64,000 bases of DNA from Bdellovibrionia bacterium. GTDB taxonomy: Bacteria > Bdellovibrionota > Bdellovibrionia > Bdellovibrionales > JAGQZY01. The stretch covers positions 641,758 through 705,757 of the forward strand of contig JAUICP010000003.1 of NCBI GenBank assembly GCA_030427805.1, read 5' to 3'. Shown piece after piece: positions 26,677-35,461 of this stretch. The notes beneath the pieces are model-generated. The model had not been told where the DNA came from. It saw only the letters and a program-made list of their open reading frames with translations, and did no database searches. The position numbers and the translations under genes were made by a program. Positions within the stretch are counted from its first letter, which is position 1. Each line of letters starts with the position of its first letter.

Positions 26677-28578
26677 TCAGGCCACCTGTTCTTCTTCCTC
26701 ACTGAGGCCAACGTGAACCGCTTTCAGAAGGATCGTTTCCATCTTCTCAACCAACTGGGTCTGCCTTTTTCTGTCATTGAGCTCACCGAGTGATTCTTTG
26801 GGCGCAAAGCCCATAGCTTGAAAAGATTCCATCAGTTTTAAAACCGGCTCACCAAACTCTCGACGGACCGAGGGAGGAGATTTTAAAAGGAGCTTTTCTA
26901 ATTCGACATAGGCCCCGCCCTGACGGGAAAGTTCACCGAGCACAAAATAAACGGCGTTTGTAACCATGACACCGACTTGTTGAGTGTTGCCGGCCGTGAC
27001 CTCTGAACGAATTCGTTTAAAACGGCGCTCCACACTTTGTAGAATTGTTTTTTCTCGAACTCCCCAACCCATTTCCGAGCGCGCCTTAAAGAGCAAAACG
27101 AAAGATAGAAAAATAAAAACCGTAGACCACATGATCGCTTCTTCGGTTTGGGAGCCTTCGCCATAGGCTTGATACTCACCAATAAATCCCGGAAGAGGAT
27201 CTTTCTGTTCTTCTTCTAATGTTTGATCACCATCGGCCAATGTTTGAGAGGGTAGTGCCGGTCCATTCGCACCCGGCAAAACATTGATCGTTAACTCACT
27301 GGAATTGACTTCCCTGTACATGCCCGTTTCAGGGTGAAAGATGGACACCCGGCTTTCTGGCATCACCAATTCGCCGTCGTTTTCAGCTATCAAAAGATAT
27401 TTAAATTCTTTGAAGGATCGTCCTGTTTTAAAAAAGCGGGTCTCAGATTTTTGATCGTAGACCTTAACATTCTCAGGCAAATTCAAATTGGGTTTATCAA
27501 TTCGGCTGGCAAGCCCCTCACCATCAAAACGAATATTGTACTCAAAGGGCTGCCCTGAAACCACCATCTTGTCAGCCAGCTCGGCACGCATGTTGAAGTC
27601 ACCCACTCCACCTGTGAAGTTTTGTGGCTTCGTATCTTTAGGTAAATCTTTAACGGTGACCAAGATTTTTTTACTTTCATTGGTTGAACTACGCTTGCGC
27701 GAAAAACCAAAGCCTGTGCGACCAGAACCGATAATCGTGGCTTTAGCCCGATAGGGATCCACAGTAGCCGACCCCGGCTTTATCGGAAAGAGTGCATACT
27801 TTGCCAACAGGGCTTTCCGATATGGGATTCCGTTCATTACATCCTGGCGAAAATTGAGATGAGTTGCAATTTCAATATCTTCTTTCCAGAAGCCTTTCAG
27901 GTCGGGATACTTGAGAGTATCTAAGTCGAGCACCTGCCCGCGTGTATAAAGGTACCAAGCGGCGGTAATTTGTTCTCCGACATAGGCTTGCTGTTTGTCG
28001 ACTTCAACGACAATGAAAAAATCTTCACCTGGAACGGCCGCATCGGGTGCGATTTGATTTCCATGGCCCGGCTGAGTGCCAAAGGGGCGCTGGAGCAAAC
28101 TGTTGAACATATCTTCCATTTGATCAAAAGGATCCTGACTCTTAGGTCGATTCCGGCGCGGACGCCGAGCTTTAGGGCCACTGCCTGGCTTCATACTAGT
28201 GATTGTGATTGGCTTGGTTTTAACTTCTTTGCCATCAACCACGACGGTTATGGGGGCAATTCGGATTCTTCCCTGTTTATTGGGGGCCAGTTGGTAATTA
28301 AATTTTTGGGTCACGATCATCTGGAACCCACCTTGCCCAGGAGAAAAGCTGGACCGAGTGTTTGATTCATTCCACGAGTGAAAGAGATCGAGGCCATCAA
28401 GACCGGGCAATTCAGGATCTCTCACGCTGACGCTCTTTGAAGAGCTGACCGAGACCGTCAAAGTAAAAGGCTCACCACTTTCAACGCTGTTTCGATCTAC
28501 AGTCGCAGTGACCTCAAGCTTTTTGGCAAAAGCCGGCAAACTGAAACAAAATAAAGCTAAGACGATAAGATTTTTCAT
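26677..28578 (-). CDS. batD: BatD-like membrane protein
   Basis: The last gene of the Bat operon. I start it at 28578, just beyond the stop of the TPR gene (TAGTATG junction), giving a signal peptide MKNLIVLALFCFSLPAFA. Longer frames would run into the upstream gene. The mature part is a chain of Ig-like beta domains (VTATVDRNSVESGEPFTLTVSVS is the canonical BatD opening), with a disordered Pro/Arg-rich insert near residue 150. One membrane helix near residue 495 is followed by a cytosolic helical tail. BatD proteins work with BatA/BatB von Willebrand proteins at the membrane; loss often affects stress or oxygen tolerance. Confidence 0.9.
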   Translation of the reverse strand: MKNLIVLALFCFSLPAFAKKLEVTATVDRNSVESGEPFTLTVSVSSSKSVSVRDPELPGLDGLDLFHSWNESNTRSSFSPGQGGFQMIVTQKFNYQLAPNKQGRIRIAPITVVVDGKEVKTKPITITSMKPGSGPKARRPRRNRPKSQDPFDQMEDMFNSLLQRPFGTQPGHGNQIAPDAAVPGEDFFIVVEVDKQQAYVGEQITAAWYLYTRGQVLDLDTLKYPDLKGFWKEDIEIATHLNFRQDVMNGIPYRKALLAKYALFPIKPGSATVDPYRAKATIIGSGRTGFGFSRKRSSTNESKKILVTVKDLPKDTKPQNFTGGVGDFNMRAELADKMVVSGQPFEYNIRFDGEGLASRIDKPNLNLPENVKVYDQKSETRFFKTGRSFKEFKYLLIAENDGELVMPESRVSIFHPETGMYREVNSSELTINVLPGANGPALPSQTLADGDQTLEEEQKDPLPGFIGEYQAYGEGSQTEEAIMWSTVFIFLSFVLLFKARSEMGWGVREKTILQSVERRFKRIRSEVTAGNTQQVGVMVTNAVYFVLGELSRQGGAYVELEKLLLKSPPSVRREFGEPVLKLMESFQAMGFAPKESLGELNDRKRQTQLVEKMETILLKAVHVGLSEEEEQVA

Positions 28579-28579
28579 A

Positions 28580-29260
28580 CTACCAATCTTTACTCTTTCT
28601 TTCACTTTTCTGATCCTTTTCACGCATGTGCTTGGCTCTAATCTTTTGCTCTTGTCTTTTCAACTCATCTAAAATTCGTCTCACGTCATCCTTTGTCAGA
28701 TCTTTACTCTTAAATTCTTTCTTCTTCTTGTCCTGCTGCTTTGGTTGCTGGGGCTGTTGTTGCTGCTGATCTTGATCCCCCTGCTCTTGTTGTTGTTTTT
28801 GGTCCTGGTTATCCCCTTTTCCACCGCCTTGCTGTTGCTGAGTGAGTAGCTCAATATTGTGCTTCACTTCTTTGGATTGGGGGTTCAAGGCAAGGGCTTC
28901 TTGGTAGATTTCAAGCGCCTTATCAATTTCTTTTTTTTCACTGTGTAGACGTGCCTTATTAAAAAGTGTGGCAAACTTTAAATTGGGGTCTTCAACTCCC
29001 TGGAGAACCTGATCATATTGTTTCAAGGCCTTTTCCGGCTCTTTAATTCCCTCAAAAGAGACCCCGAGATTAAATTGGACCTGTCTATCGAAAGGTTCGT
29101 CGGCAAGACTCTTAATGAATTTCTCGTAGGCAGCCGTGTAATGCTTGGCCTCGAAGTCATCAACGCCTTCGTTATTATTTTGAATAGAATCGAAACTACG
29201 AGCTTGAACACCCATAGAGATTCCCAAAATAAAAAGACTCATGAAAAACTTCTTTATCAC
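28580..29260 (-). CDS. BatC/BatE-like TPR protein
   Basis: A 226-residue protein with a signal peptide (about 1-20, ending VQA). Three TPR units run over residues 30-145 (AAYEKFIKSLADEPFDRQVQFNLGVSFEGI, EKALKQYDQVLQG, DKALEIYQEALALNP). They are followed by a low-complexity Gln-rich stretch and a Lys/Arg-rich tail. TPR members of Bat operons are thought to scaffold the VWA proteins. The start overlaps the end of batB by four bases (ATGA type) and the stop abuts the batD start, so translation is coupled. The Gln tract is repetitive at the DNA level and may vary in length between strains. Confidence 0.82.
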   Translation of the reverse strand: MIKKFFMSLFILGISMGVQARSFDSIQNNNEGVDDFEAKHYTAAYEKFIKSLADEPFDRQVQFNLGVSFEGIKEPEKALKQYDQVLQGVEDPNLKFATLFNKARLHSEKKEIDKALEIYQEALALNPQSKEVKHNIELLTQQQQGGGKGDNQDQKQQQEQGDQDQQQQQPQQPKQQDKKKKEFKSKDLTKDDVRRILDELKRQEQKIRAKHMREKDQKSERKSKDW

Positions 29261-30327
29261 TTCGAATTCACCTCAAATCGTCCGCGCCAAATTCGGCTAC
29301 TCGACTTCCTCTCTCCAAATAAAAGCTCTACCAGAGCCAAAATCAGACCAATGAGCAAAAAGATCTGGTACCTTTCATCATAATTGGTCGCGATCACTGA
29401 ATCAAATTCCGCTTGCTCTAATTGGGCTAATTCGTTTCTGAGTGTCTTCATTTGTCCACCACCGTAAACAACATGGTGAAAACTGCCCTTACCGGCCGAA
29501 GCGAGCCTTCTTAGGCTGTCTCCTGAGAGCTTGGTCACAACATCTTTATTTTGCTCGTCTTTCTTATAACCCTTGAGGTAGCCTCGACCATCTTTAAGGG
29601 GAATTCGCCCCCCTCTTTCGGTTCCAAAGGCGAGAGAGAAAACTCTAATCCCTTCTTGAGAAAGCCTTTCTGCTAAATCATAGGCCCCTTCCTCGTGGTC
29701 CTCACCATCACTGGCAACAAGTACGACCCTCGAAACCGAGGTATTTTCATCAGCCTCTGTGTCGACCCCTCCCCTCACAAAAGCTTGGGCCGCTTCACTG
29801 AGTGCCGTCTGAAAATCAGTTCCTTGGGTTTCGATCGAGTCTGGGCTCAAGGATTCTAAAAACATCTTTAGTGCCGATTTATCGGTCGTCAATGGCGACA
29901 TTAAAATGGCTGACCCGGCAAAGGCAATGAGTCCCACTTTATCGCCGGTTAACTGATCGAGGAGACCACTAATTTCTTTTTTGGCGAAATCGAGACGACT
30001 CGGCCTAACATCTTCGGCCAACATCGAGTTAGAAACATCCAATGCAATCATCAGCTCAATACCCTGGCTTTTTGCTTCTTGCTGCTTCTTTCCCGCTTGC
30101 GGGCGGGCTAAGGCAACAAGAATAAATGCAAGAGCGATAAGCTGACAGACCAACTTGATTCTTCGTTTTTTTGAAGAGTAACTCGAGGTGAGAAAGGGAG
30201 ATAACTTTTCTCCCAAGGCTTTTTTTATTTTAGCCCGGCTTCTCTTCTGAACGAGAACATAGAGAACGATAATAATCGGCAGCATCCACATCAAGCTAAG
30301 AAACCAAGGATCAGCAAATCGAAACAT
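29257..30327 (-). CDS. batB: BatB-like VWA-domain membrane protein
   Basis: A 356-residue protein with two N-terminal membrane helices (about 11-26 and 58-75), a von Willebrand A domain and a final helix near residue 330. The metal-ion site is intact: ALDVSNSM (DxSxS) near residue 95, with later TDKSALK and ASDGEDH supplying Thr and Asp ligands. BatA and BatB probably act as a pair, recruiting or remodelling client proteins together with MoxR. It follows batA with no gap and overlaps the TPR gene by four bases. Confidence 0.88.
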   Translation of the reverse strand: MFRFADPWFLSLMWMLPIIIVLYVLVQKRSRAKIKKALGEKLSPFLTSSYSSKKRRIKLVCQLIALAFILVALARPQAGKKQQEAKSQGIELMIALDVSNSMLAEDVRPSRLDFAKKEISGLLDQLTGDKVGLIAFAGSAILMSPLTTDKSALKMFLESLSPDSIETQGTDFQTALSEAAQAFVRGGVDTEADENTSVSRVVLVASDGEDHEEGAYDLAERLSQEGIRVFSLAFGTERGGRIPLKDGRGYLKGYKKDEQNKDVVTKLSGDSLRRLASAGKGSFHHVVYGGGQMKTLRNELAQLEQAEFDSVIATNYDERYQIFLLIGLILALVELLFGERKSSSRIWRGRFEVNSK

Positions 30328-31335
30328 CTACGGCCCCCTTCTCAAAATGGTGTGTTGAACAAAAATACTCGCCAAGTAAAACCAAAAAGCGAGCTGCAAC
30401 CAAGGAGGGTACAGCTCTGCATACTTCGTATACTGGCTCACATCAATTTTTGAGCGTTCCAGTTTATTAATATCATTAAAAACCCGTTCGAGGGTTCCCG
30501 TATTCGTAGCTCGATAGAACTTACCACCGGTTTCGCTGGCAAGCCGCTTCAGTAAAGTCACATTTACTTTACTGTGGATGGGCTGATAACTTTTTACAGT
30601 TCTATTAAACAAGTCTTTTCTAAAAACAGGGAGTTTCGCCTGACCATCACGCCCGACACCAATGGTGTATATTCGCATACCGTAACCCTTGGCAATATCA
30701 AGGGCTGTCTCGGGATCAATTGTACCCGAGTTATTCTCACCATCGGTTAACAAAATCACAATGCGTGTTTTTGCCTCTGACTCTCTCAACCGAGCCACTG
30801 CATTGGCAAGGGCCACACCGATCGCTGTTCCCATTTTAATATTTCTCGAAGTTTTCACCTTTTTTAGATTATTGAGTAATATGGGGTAATCTAAGGTTAA
30901 AGGCACTCGAGTATAGGACTCTCCAGAAAATACCACGAGCCCCATGCGATCAGAGATTCGCTGATTAACAAAGTCTTTGATCACCTTCTTAGAAGACTCT
31001 AGACGGTTTGTGGGACGCATGTCTTCAATCAGCATTGAATCCGAAATATCGAGAGCCATCATAATATCGATCCCCTCAACATTTCTCTTAATTTTAGTAT
31101 CAGCCCTTTGGGGGCGTGCTAAAGCAACAATTGCCAGAACAATGCCCACGACTTTTAAGAACAAGGGCAACCACTTCAATCGGGCTCGAAACCCCGGAGA
31201 AATCCCTTTGATCACTCTCAGACTACTAAACTGAATCGAAGGTTTACGATCTCGTCTCCGCATCCAGTTCCAAACGAGCAAACCAACCAGGGGTGCGATT
31301 AACAAAAATGCTGACAGACTGGCCCATACAATCAC
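30328..31335 (-). CDS. batA: BatA-like VWA-domain membrane protein
   Basis: A 335-residue paralogue of the next gene with the same layout. Helices lie near 4-24 and 58-75. The VWA domain carries the MIDAS motif ALDISDSM near residue 94, TLDYPI, and LTDGENNSGTID. A C-terminal helix is LAFWFYLASIFV. The N-terminus (PSIQFSSLRVI) is typical of BatA. It overlaps the upstream gene by four bases. It should sit in the inner membrane with the VWA domain facing the periplasm, although topology is inferred. Confidence 0.9.
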   Translation of the reverse strand: MIVWASLSAFLLIAPLVGLLVWNWMRRRDRKPSIQFSSLRVIKGISPGFRARLKWLPLFLKVVGIVLAIVALARPQRADTKIKRNVEGIDIMMALDISDSMLIEDMRPTNRLESSKKVIKDFVNQRISDRMGLVVFSGESYTRVPLTLDYPILLNNLKKVKTSRNIKMGTAIGVALANAVARLRESEAKTRIVILLTDGENNSGTIDPETALDIAKGYGMRIYTIGVGRDGQAKLPVFRKDLFNRTVKSYQPIHSKVNVTLLKRLASETGGKFYRATNTGTLERVFNDINKLERSKIDVSQYTKYAELYPPWLQLAFWFYLASIFVQHTILRRGP

Positions 31336-32285
31336 AGGTCACTCCTCGTGTCGCGAGCAATACTCTGAGCCGACTTTCTGGTAATCTCTAAAAGCTGTTG
31401 GCAATCGGTCATATCCACTTTCTCAATACGTTCTATGGCTTTATCAAATTCCCTGAGGGTTAAATTCAGACTTCCAATAGTTTGTTTTTGCAGTTTCTTT
31501 CGCCGGCGCGATTTAATATCTCTCACCACAGCACCGCTACTCCACTCTAAGGCCGGAACAGAAAACTCGCGTAAAATAAAAACCCGGTAATAGCGATTCA
31601 ATAAAGATACAAACTCTTTCACACGGCTCTGGGGCCAGTTAATTTTATCATTGAAAATATACTCGCGCATGAGTGAGCGAAGATCTTTATTAAATTGATT
31701 GTAAGGAGTTAATGCCGTTTGGTGCTTCGAAAGCTCCCTGGCCACTCGTTTTCTTTGTACGGAGCGAACAATTCTTCTAATAAGCCAGCCGACGACCACT
31801 GCTGCTAAGGCAGCAATTATGATCCAAAACCACATGGGCAAACTAATCAACATCGGAGAGACGGGGCCATAGGGTTGTGGAGGCTGATTGTTTTTGGGGG
31901 GCTCTACTACGGACTCAACGGCAAATTTTAGATCTTTGATCTCTTGCCGGTGAACGCCATCAGTTAAAACGAGATGACCAAATTGGAGGCCACCTGCTTT
32001 GTAGGTTGTGACTTTTAACTCCGCAAAATCAGGCTGGTAGCTCTTTACTTCTAAAAGCTTTAACCCGTACTCAAAACCTTTTTGTAACTCGAATTGCCAC
32101 TCTTTCTTTTCAAAGGCAGCAGGCTCTCCTTGGCATTTCAGAGTGAAAATCTCGCCGACCGTTAACCCTTGCTTGCCCTCAAATTGCAGTTGCGGGTCAC
32201 GCTCAACTTGGCAGCTCCAAGCGGGAAGCTTTTCCTTTTCTTTTTTCTCGGCTTGTTGATTTTGCTTTTCTTCAGACACAATCAA
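31332..32285 (-). CDS. Single-pass membrane protein of the Bat operon, DUF4381-like position
   Basis: A 317-residue protein with one strong membrane helix (residues about 150-172, LPMWFWIIIAALAAVVVGWLIRR) and a basic helical cytosolic tail. The N-terminal 145 residues look like an Ig-like beta domain (FTLKCQGEPAAFEKKEWQFELQ) yet no signal peptide is visible. Either the helix acts as a reverse anchor, or the true start is upstream. The start is a TTG at 32285 overlapping the DUF58 stop, or a GTG two codons later. In other bacteria a DUF4381 protein occupies this slot between DUF58 and BatA; I infer the equivalence from position. Confidence 0.7.
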   Translation of the reverse strand: MIVSEEKQNQQAEKKEKEKLPAWSCQVERDPQLQFEGKQGLTVGEIFTLKCQGEPAAFEKKEWQFELQKGFEYGLKLLEVKSYQPDFAELKVTTYKAGGLQFGHLVLTDGVHRQEIKDLKFAVESVVEPPKNNQPPQPYGPVSPMLISLPMWFWIIIAALAAVVVGWLIRRIVRSVQRKRVARELSKHQTALTPYNQFNKDLRSLMREYIFNDKINWPQSRVKEFVSLLNRYYRVFILREFSVPALEWSSGAVVRDIKSRRRKKLQKQTIGSLNLTLREFDKAIERIEKVDMTDCQQLLEITRKSAQSIARDTRSDL

Positions 32286-33157
32286 CCACCGTTTTTCTTT
32301 CTAAAGTATCCAATAAGAGGGTCGACAAAATCCTCTCCCGCAATGACGTCAATACGGTCGACTTGAGCCTTTCGCAATTCACGCTCTCTATGGGCCATTT
32401 GCTCTTTCATTTGCAGTGCATAGGCCCTGCGAAAGACCGGCGAAGAACTGTCAACGGTCAATACTTCTCCCGTCTCGGGGTCGTGGAGATCAACCAAACC
32501 CAAATCAGGAATCTCATCCTCACAAGGGTCCCTGACAACTACAGCCACTGTCTCGTGCTTTCGGCTGACCATGCGAAGAGCTGATCCAAAGTTTTCGTCG
32601 TCAAAATCACTAAATAAAAAAATCGTCGAGCGTTTTTTCAATATTCCCTTGAGGTACTCAAGGCCACTTGCAATTCGTGTCTCGCGACTTTTTGGTTTGT
32701 GATAGTAAAGGTCGCGCAATATTCTCTGTATATGGCCCCGGCCTTTTTTAGGAGGCACGTAGTGCTCTACCTGATCTGAAAATAGAATAAGACCGACGTT
32801 ATCATTGTTTTGCGCGGCCCCAAAACCGAGAATGGCCGACAAGTGGGTAATGACTTCGCCTTTAAAATAATCTTTTGAGCCAAAGTCTACGGAGCCGCTG
32901 ACATCCACAGCCAGCATGAGAGTGAGCTCGCGCTCCTCTTCGAACTTCTTAATATAAACTTTTCCGGTTCGAGCCGTGAGGGGCCAAGAAATTGAACGAA
33001 CGTCGTCGCCAGGAACATACTCTCTAAAATCAGCAAAGGTCATTCCCTGACCTTTGAAAGCCGAGTGGTATTGACCCGCGAAAGTTGAGTTCACTAGTTT
33101 CCGCGTATTAATCTCGAGAAGTTTAACTTTTTTGAGAATCTCCGGCGGTAAACTCAA
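32282..33157 (-). CDS. DUF58 protein of the MoxR/Bat operon
   Basis: A 291-residue soluble protein. The hallmark DUF58 segment GMTFADFREYVPGDDVRSISWPLTA is near residues 38-62 and is followed by a VWA-like fold with LAVDVSGSVDFGS (DxSxS) near residue 87. These proteins form a module with MoxR ATPases and are thought to present clients to them. The gene begins immediately after moxR (stop and start abut) and overlaps the next gene by four bases, so the module is translationally coupled. Confidence 0.9.
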   Translation of the reverse strand: MSLPPEILKKVKLLEINTRKLVNSTFAGQYHSAFKGQGMTFADFREYVPGDDVRSISWPLTARTGKVYIKKFEEERELTLMLAVDVSGSVDFGSKDYFKGEVITHLSAILGFGAAQNNDNVGLILFSDQVEHYVPPKKGRGHIQRILRDLYYHKPKSRETRIASGLEYLKGILKKRSTIFLFSDFDDENFGSALRMVSRKHETVAVVVRDPCEDEIPDLGLVDLHDPETGEVLTVDSSSPVFRRAYALQMKEQMAHRERELRKAQVDRIDVIAGEDFVDPLIGYFRKKNGG

Positions 33158-34147
33158 TTAAGGCACCTCAATCTGGTTAAGAATTTCTTTAATCACTTCG
33201 TCGGTTTTAATTTCTTCAGCCTCGGCTTCGAAAGTTAAGATCAAACGATGACGGAGAACATGGTAAACAATGGCTTTAACATCTTCACTGGTCACGTAAC
33301 CGCGCCCTCGCAAAAAGGCGTGGGCTTTAGCCGCCCGAATTAAGCTGATCGTCGCACGAGGAGATCCCCCTACCTGCATCAGGTTTTCGATATGACCTAA
33401 TCCGTAATCCGATGGCTTCCGTGTCGCCATGACGATTTCGACGATGTAATTGCGGACTTTATCATCTACATAAATTTGGTCCGTCATAGCTCGAGCTTTT
33501 AAAAGCTCTTCTTTCGTAATTACTGACTGTATATGGGGAACCGAATCGGTTCCCATGCGATTCATAATTTCTAGTTCTTCCGCCTTCGTAGGATAGACCA
33601 CGTTAATTTTAAACATAAATCGATCCATCTGGGCTTCGGGAAGCGGATAGGTTCCTTCTTGCTCGAGTGGGTTCTGCGTCGCAAGAACCAAGAAGGGTTT
33701 TTCGAGACGATAGGTTTCATCACCGATGGTCACCTGTTTTTCGGCCATGGCTTCAAGGAGCGCACTCTGAACTTTTGCAGGAGCTCGGTTGATCTCATCG
33801 GCAAGGACGATATTAGTAAAAATAGGCCCTTTCTTTGGCGCGAACTCTCCTGACTTGGGATTGAAGATCATGGTACCGATCAAATCTGAAGGTAGTAGAT
33901 CCGGTGTAAACTGCACCCTTTGAAATTCGAGAGAGATGGCATCGGATATGGTCGAAATTGTCAGGGTTTTAGCCAACCCGGGAACCCCTTCGAGGAGAAC
34001 GTGCCCACCGGTCAATAAACCCATGAGAATTCCCTCAAGCATTTCCTTTTGCCCAACGACCACTTTTTGAACTTCCTGCATCATACGATCAACAAATTGG
34101 CTCTCTTGTTTGATCGCTGCGTTAAGTGCCATTACATCTACTTCCAC
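33158..34147 (-). CDS. moxR: MoxR-family AAA+ ATPase
   Basis: The first gene of a seven-gene leftward operon (moxR, DUF58, DUF4381-like, batA, batB, TPR, batD). The start is a GTG at 34147 with AAGGAGG five bases upstream. An ATG five codons on lacks such a site. The 329-residue chaperone-like ATPase has Walker A GVPGLAKT at residues 54-61, Walker B VLADEINRAP with its catalytic Glu, sensor 1 ATQNPLEQEGTYPLPEAQ, which is diagnostic of MoxR, and a C-terminal lid. MoxR proteins help insert cofactors or fold clients together with VWA proteins. Confidence 0.95.
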   Translation of the reverse strand: MEVDVMALNAAIKQESQFVDRMMQEVQKVVVGQKEMLEGILMGLLTGGHVLLEGVPGLAKTLTISTISDAISLEFQRVQFTPDLLPSDLIGTMIFNPKSGEFAPKKGPIFTNIVLADEINRAPAKVQSALLEAMAEKQVTIGDETYRLEKPFLVLATQNPLEQEGTYPLPEAQMDRFMFKINVVYPTKAEELEIMNRMGTDSVPHIQSVITKEELLKARAMTDQIYVDDKVRNYIVEIVMATRKPSDYGLGHIENLMQVGGSPRATISLIRAAKAHAFLRGRGYVTSEDVKAIVYHVLRHRLILTFEAEAEEIKTDEVIKEILNQIEVP

Positions 34148-34304
34148 TATTACCTCCTTGAACCTTTTATTTTGACTTCCCAGCCTTCACTTCGTCTATT
34201 GATTTATCTGCTTTTGCTTTGCGAAATTCAGGAGTTCTCTCAATAGCTTGATGGCTTGCAAAATGCCTTTGGTCTAGGGATATTGAAGGGGAAGGGGTTA
34301 TTAT

Positions 34305-35135
34305 ATGCATCGCTATTCTTGGAAAATATGGTTCCTGCTTATTTTGTCGTCTTTTTTGATCGTTTACGCTGGCCATAGCCTGGGCGGAAGGCAAGGAGTC
34401 CTTTGGACCTTCGTATTTTCCAGCTTGATGGTTTCTCTTTTTTATTTTTACGGAGATATTCGCATCAGCCAAATATTTCAGACCAGAAGTCTTGAAGGGC
34501 AAGACCCCTGGGGCATACTCGATACCACCCAAACCCTGGCGCAAAAGGCGCGAATCCCCATGCCTGAAGTCTACGAAGTGAAACTGCCTTCTCCGACAGC
34601 ATTCAGTCTCGGGCGAAATTGGTCTCATTCGAAAATTTATCTCTCTGACAGCTTGATCCATGAACTCCAACCTGAAGATTTAGTGGCAGTACTTGCCCAC
34701 GAAGTTGCGAAAATAAAACTCAAAAGCACGCTACCCTTGAGTATGGCCAGTGCTCTCACTGGTGGTATCTTCATTATCCCAAGTCTTTATAAAAATATCG
34801 GCAAAAAATCAGCAGAGCCGCGAGGTTTTACAAAGTACTTACGAAAATTATGGGCTCCAGTGATGTCATTCCTTCTTTCTCTCATTTCGAGCCCTCGAAC
34901 CACCTATGAAATTGATGAATTAGCTGCGCAATTACTCGAAGACCCAAAAGCCCTGGCTAAAACGCTCTGGAAGCTAGAAGCCTATTGCAATACTCGCCCA
35001 CTTTACTTGCCTCTGCCCTTGTCTCATTTGTTTATAATTAACCCTCTGACAGGGAGGGATTGGTTTAAGCATTTCCTCAATCAACCCCAGGTTGAAAAGC
35101 GAATCCTCAAATTAATTGGTACTTATCCCCTGTAA
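34305..35135 (+). CDS. HtpX-like M48 membrane protein with degenerate zinc motif
   Basis: A 276-residue protein with two N-terminal helices (about 8-25 and 32-48) and an M48 domain. The normal HExxH reads HEVAK (VLAHEVAKIKL, near residue 139), so the second zinc-binding His is replaced by Lys. The downstream Glu-x-x-Asp region is preserved (TTYEIDELAAQLLEDP). This suggests a pseudoprotease or an altered metal site rather than a broken gene, since the frame and length are intact. It is divergent from moxR and upstream of a DUF1844 gene by 36 bases. The ATG at 34305 follows GGGAAGGGG. Confidence 0.82.
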   Translation: MHRYSWKIWFLLILSSFLIVYAGHSLGGRQGVLWTFVFSSLMVSLFYFYGDIRISQIFQTRSLEGQDPWGILDTTQTLAQKARIPMPEVYEVKLPSPTAFSLGRNWSHSKIYLSDSLIHELQPEDLVAVLAHEVAKIKLKSTLPLSMASALTGGIFIIPSLYKNIGKKSAEPRGFTKYLRKLWAPVMSFLLSLISSPRTTYEIDELAAQLLEDPKALAKTLWKLEAYCNTRPLYLPLPLSHLFIINPLTGRDWFKHFLNQPQVEKRILKLIGTYPL

Positions 35136-35171
35136 ATATAAAAAATTGTAAACAATAAGAAGGATGGATTT

Positions 35172-35435
35172 ATGACTGGAGAAACTCAATCTAAACTAGA
35201 GGCGTCGTTTTCGACATTGGTTTTGTCGATTGGTTCTTCTGCGGCGATGGCCCTTGGTATAGCCCCCAATCCAGAAACTGGAGAGACCCACATTGACAAA
35301 GCTTTAGCGCGATTCAATATAGATTTGTTGGTCATGCTCCAAGAGAAAACGCAGAACAATCTTCAAGATGAAGAAAAGCAATTTCTCAACAATATGGTGA
35401 ATGACCTGCAAATGAAATATGTCGCTCTAAAATAA
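35172..35435 (+). CDS. DUF1844 family protein
   Basis: An 87-residue protein matching DUF1844 from end to end: SFSTLVLSIGSSAAMALGIAPNPETGETHID, then DLLVMLQEKTQNNLQDEEKQFL and a terminal LQMKYVALK. The family is small, widespread in deltaproteobacteria-like lineages and of unknown function. The hydrophobic N-terminal helix might contact the membrane. It lies between the M48-like gene and htrA, 26 bases upstream of the latter, and is probably cotranscribed with it. The family's frequent association with protease genes is a weak hint at quality control. Confidence 0.85.
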   Translation: MTGETQSKLEASFSTLVLSIGSSAAMALGIAPNPETGETHIDKALARFNIDLLVMLQEKTQNNLQDEEKQFLNNMVNDLQMKYVALK

Positions 35436-35461
35436 TTTGAACGATTGTAGAGAGGTCAAAA

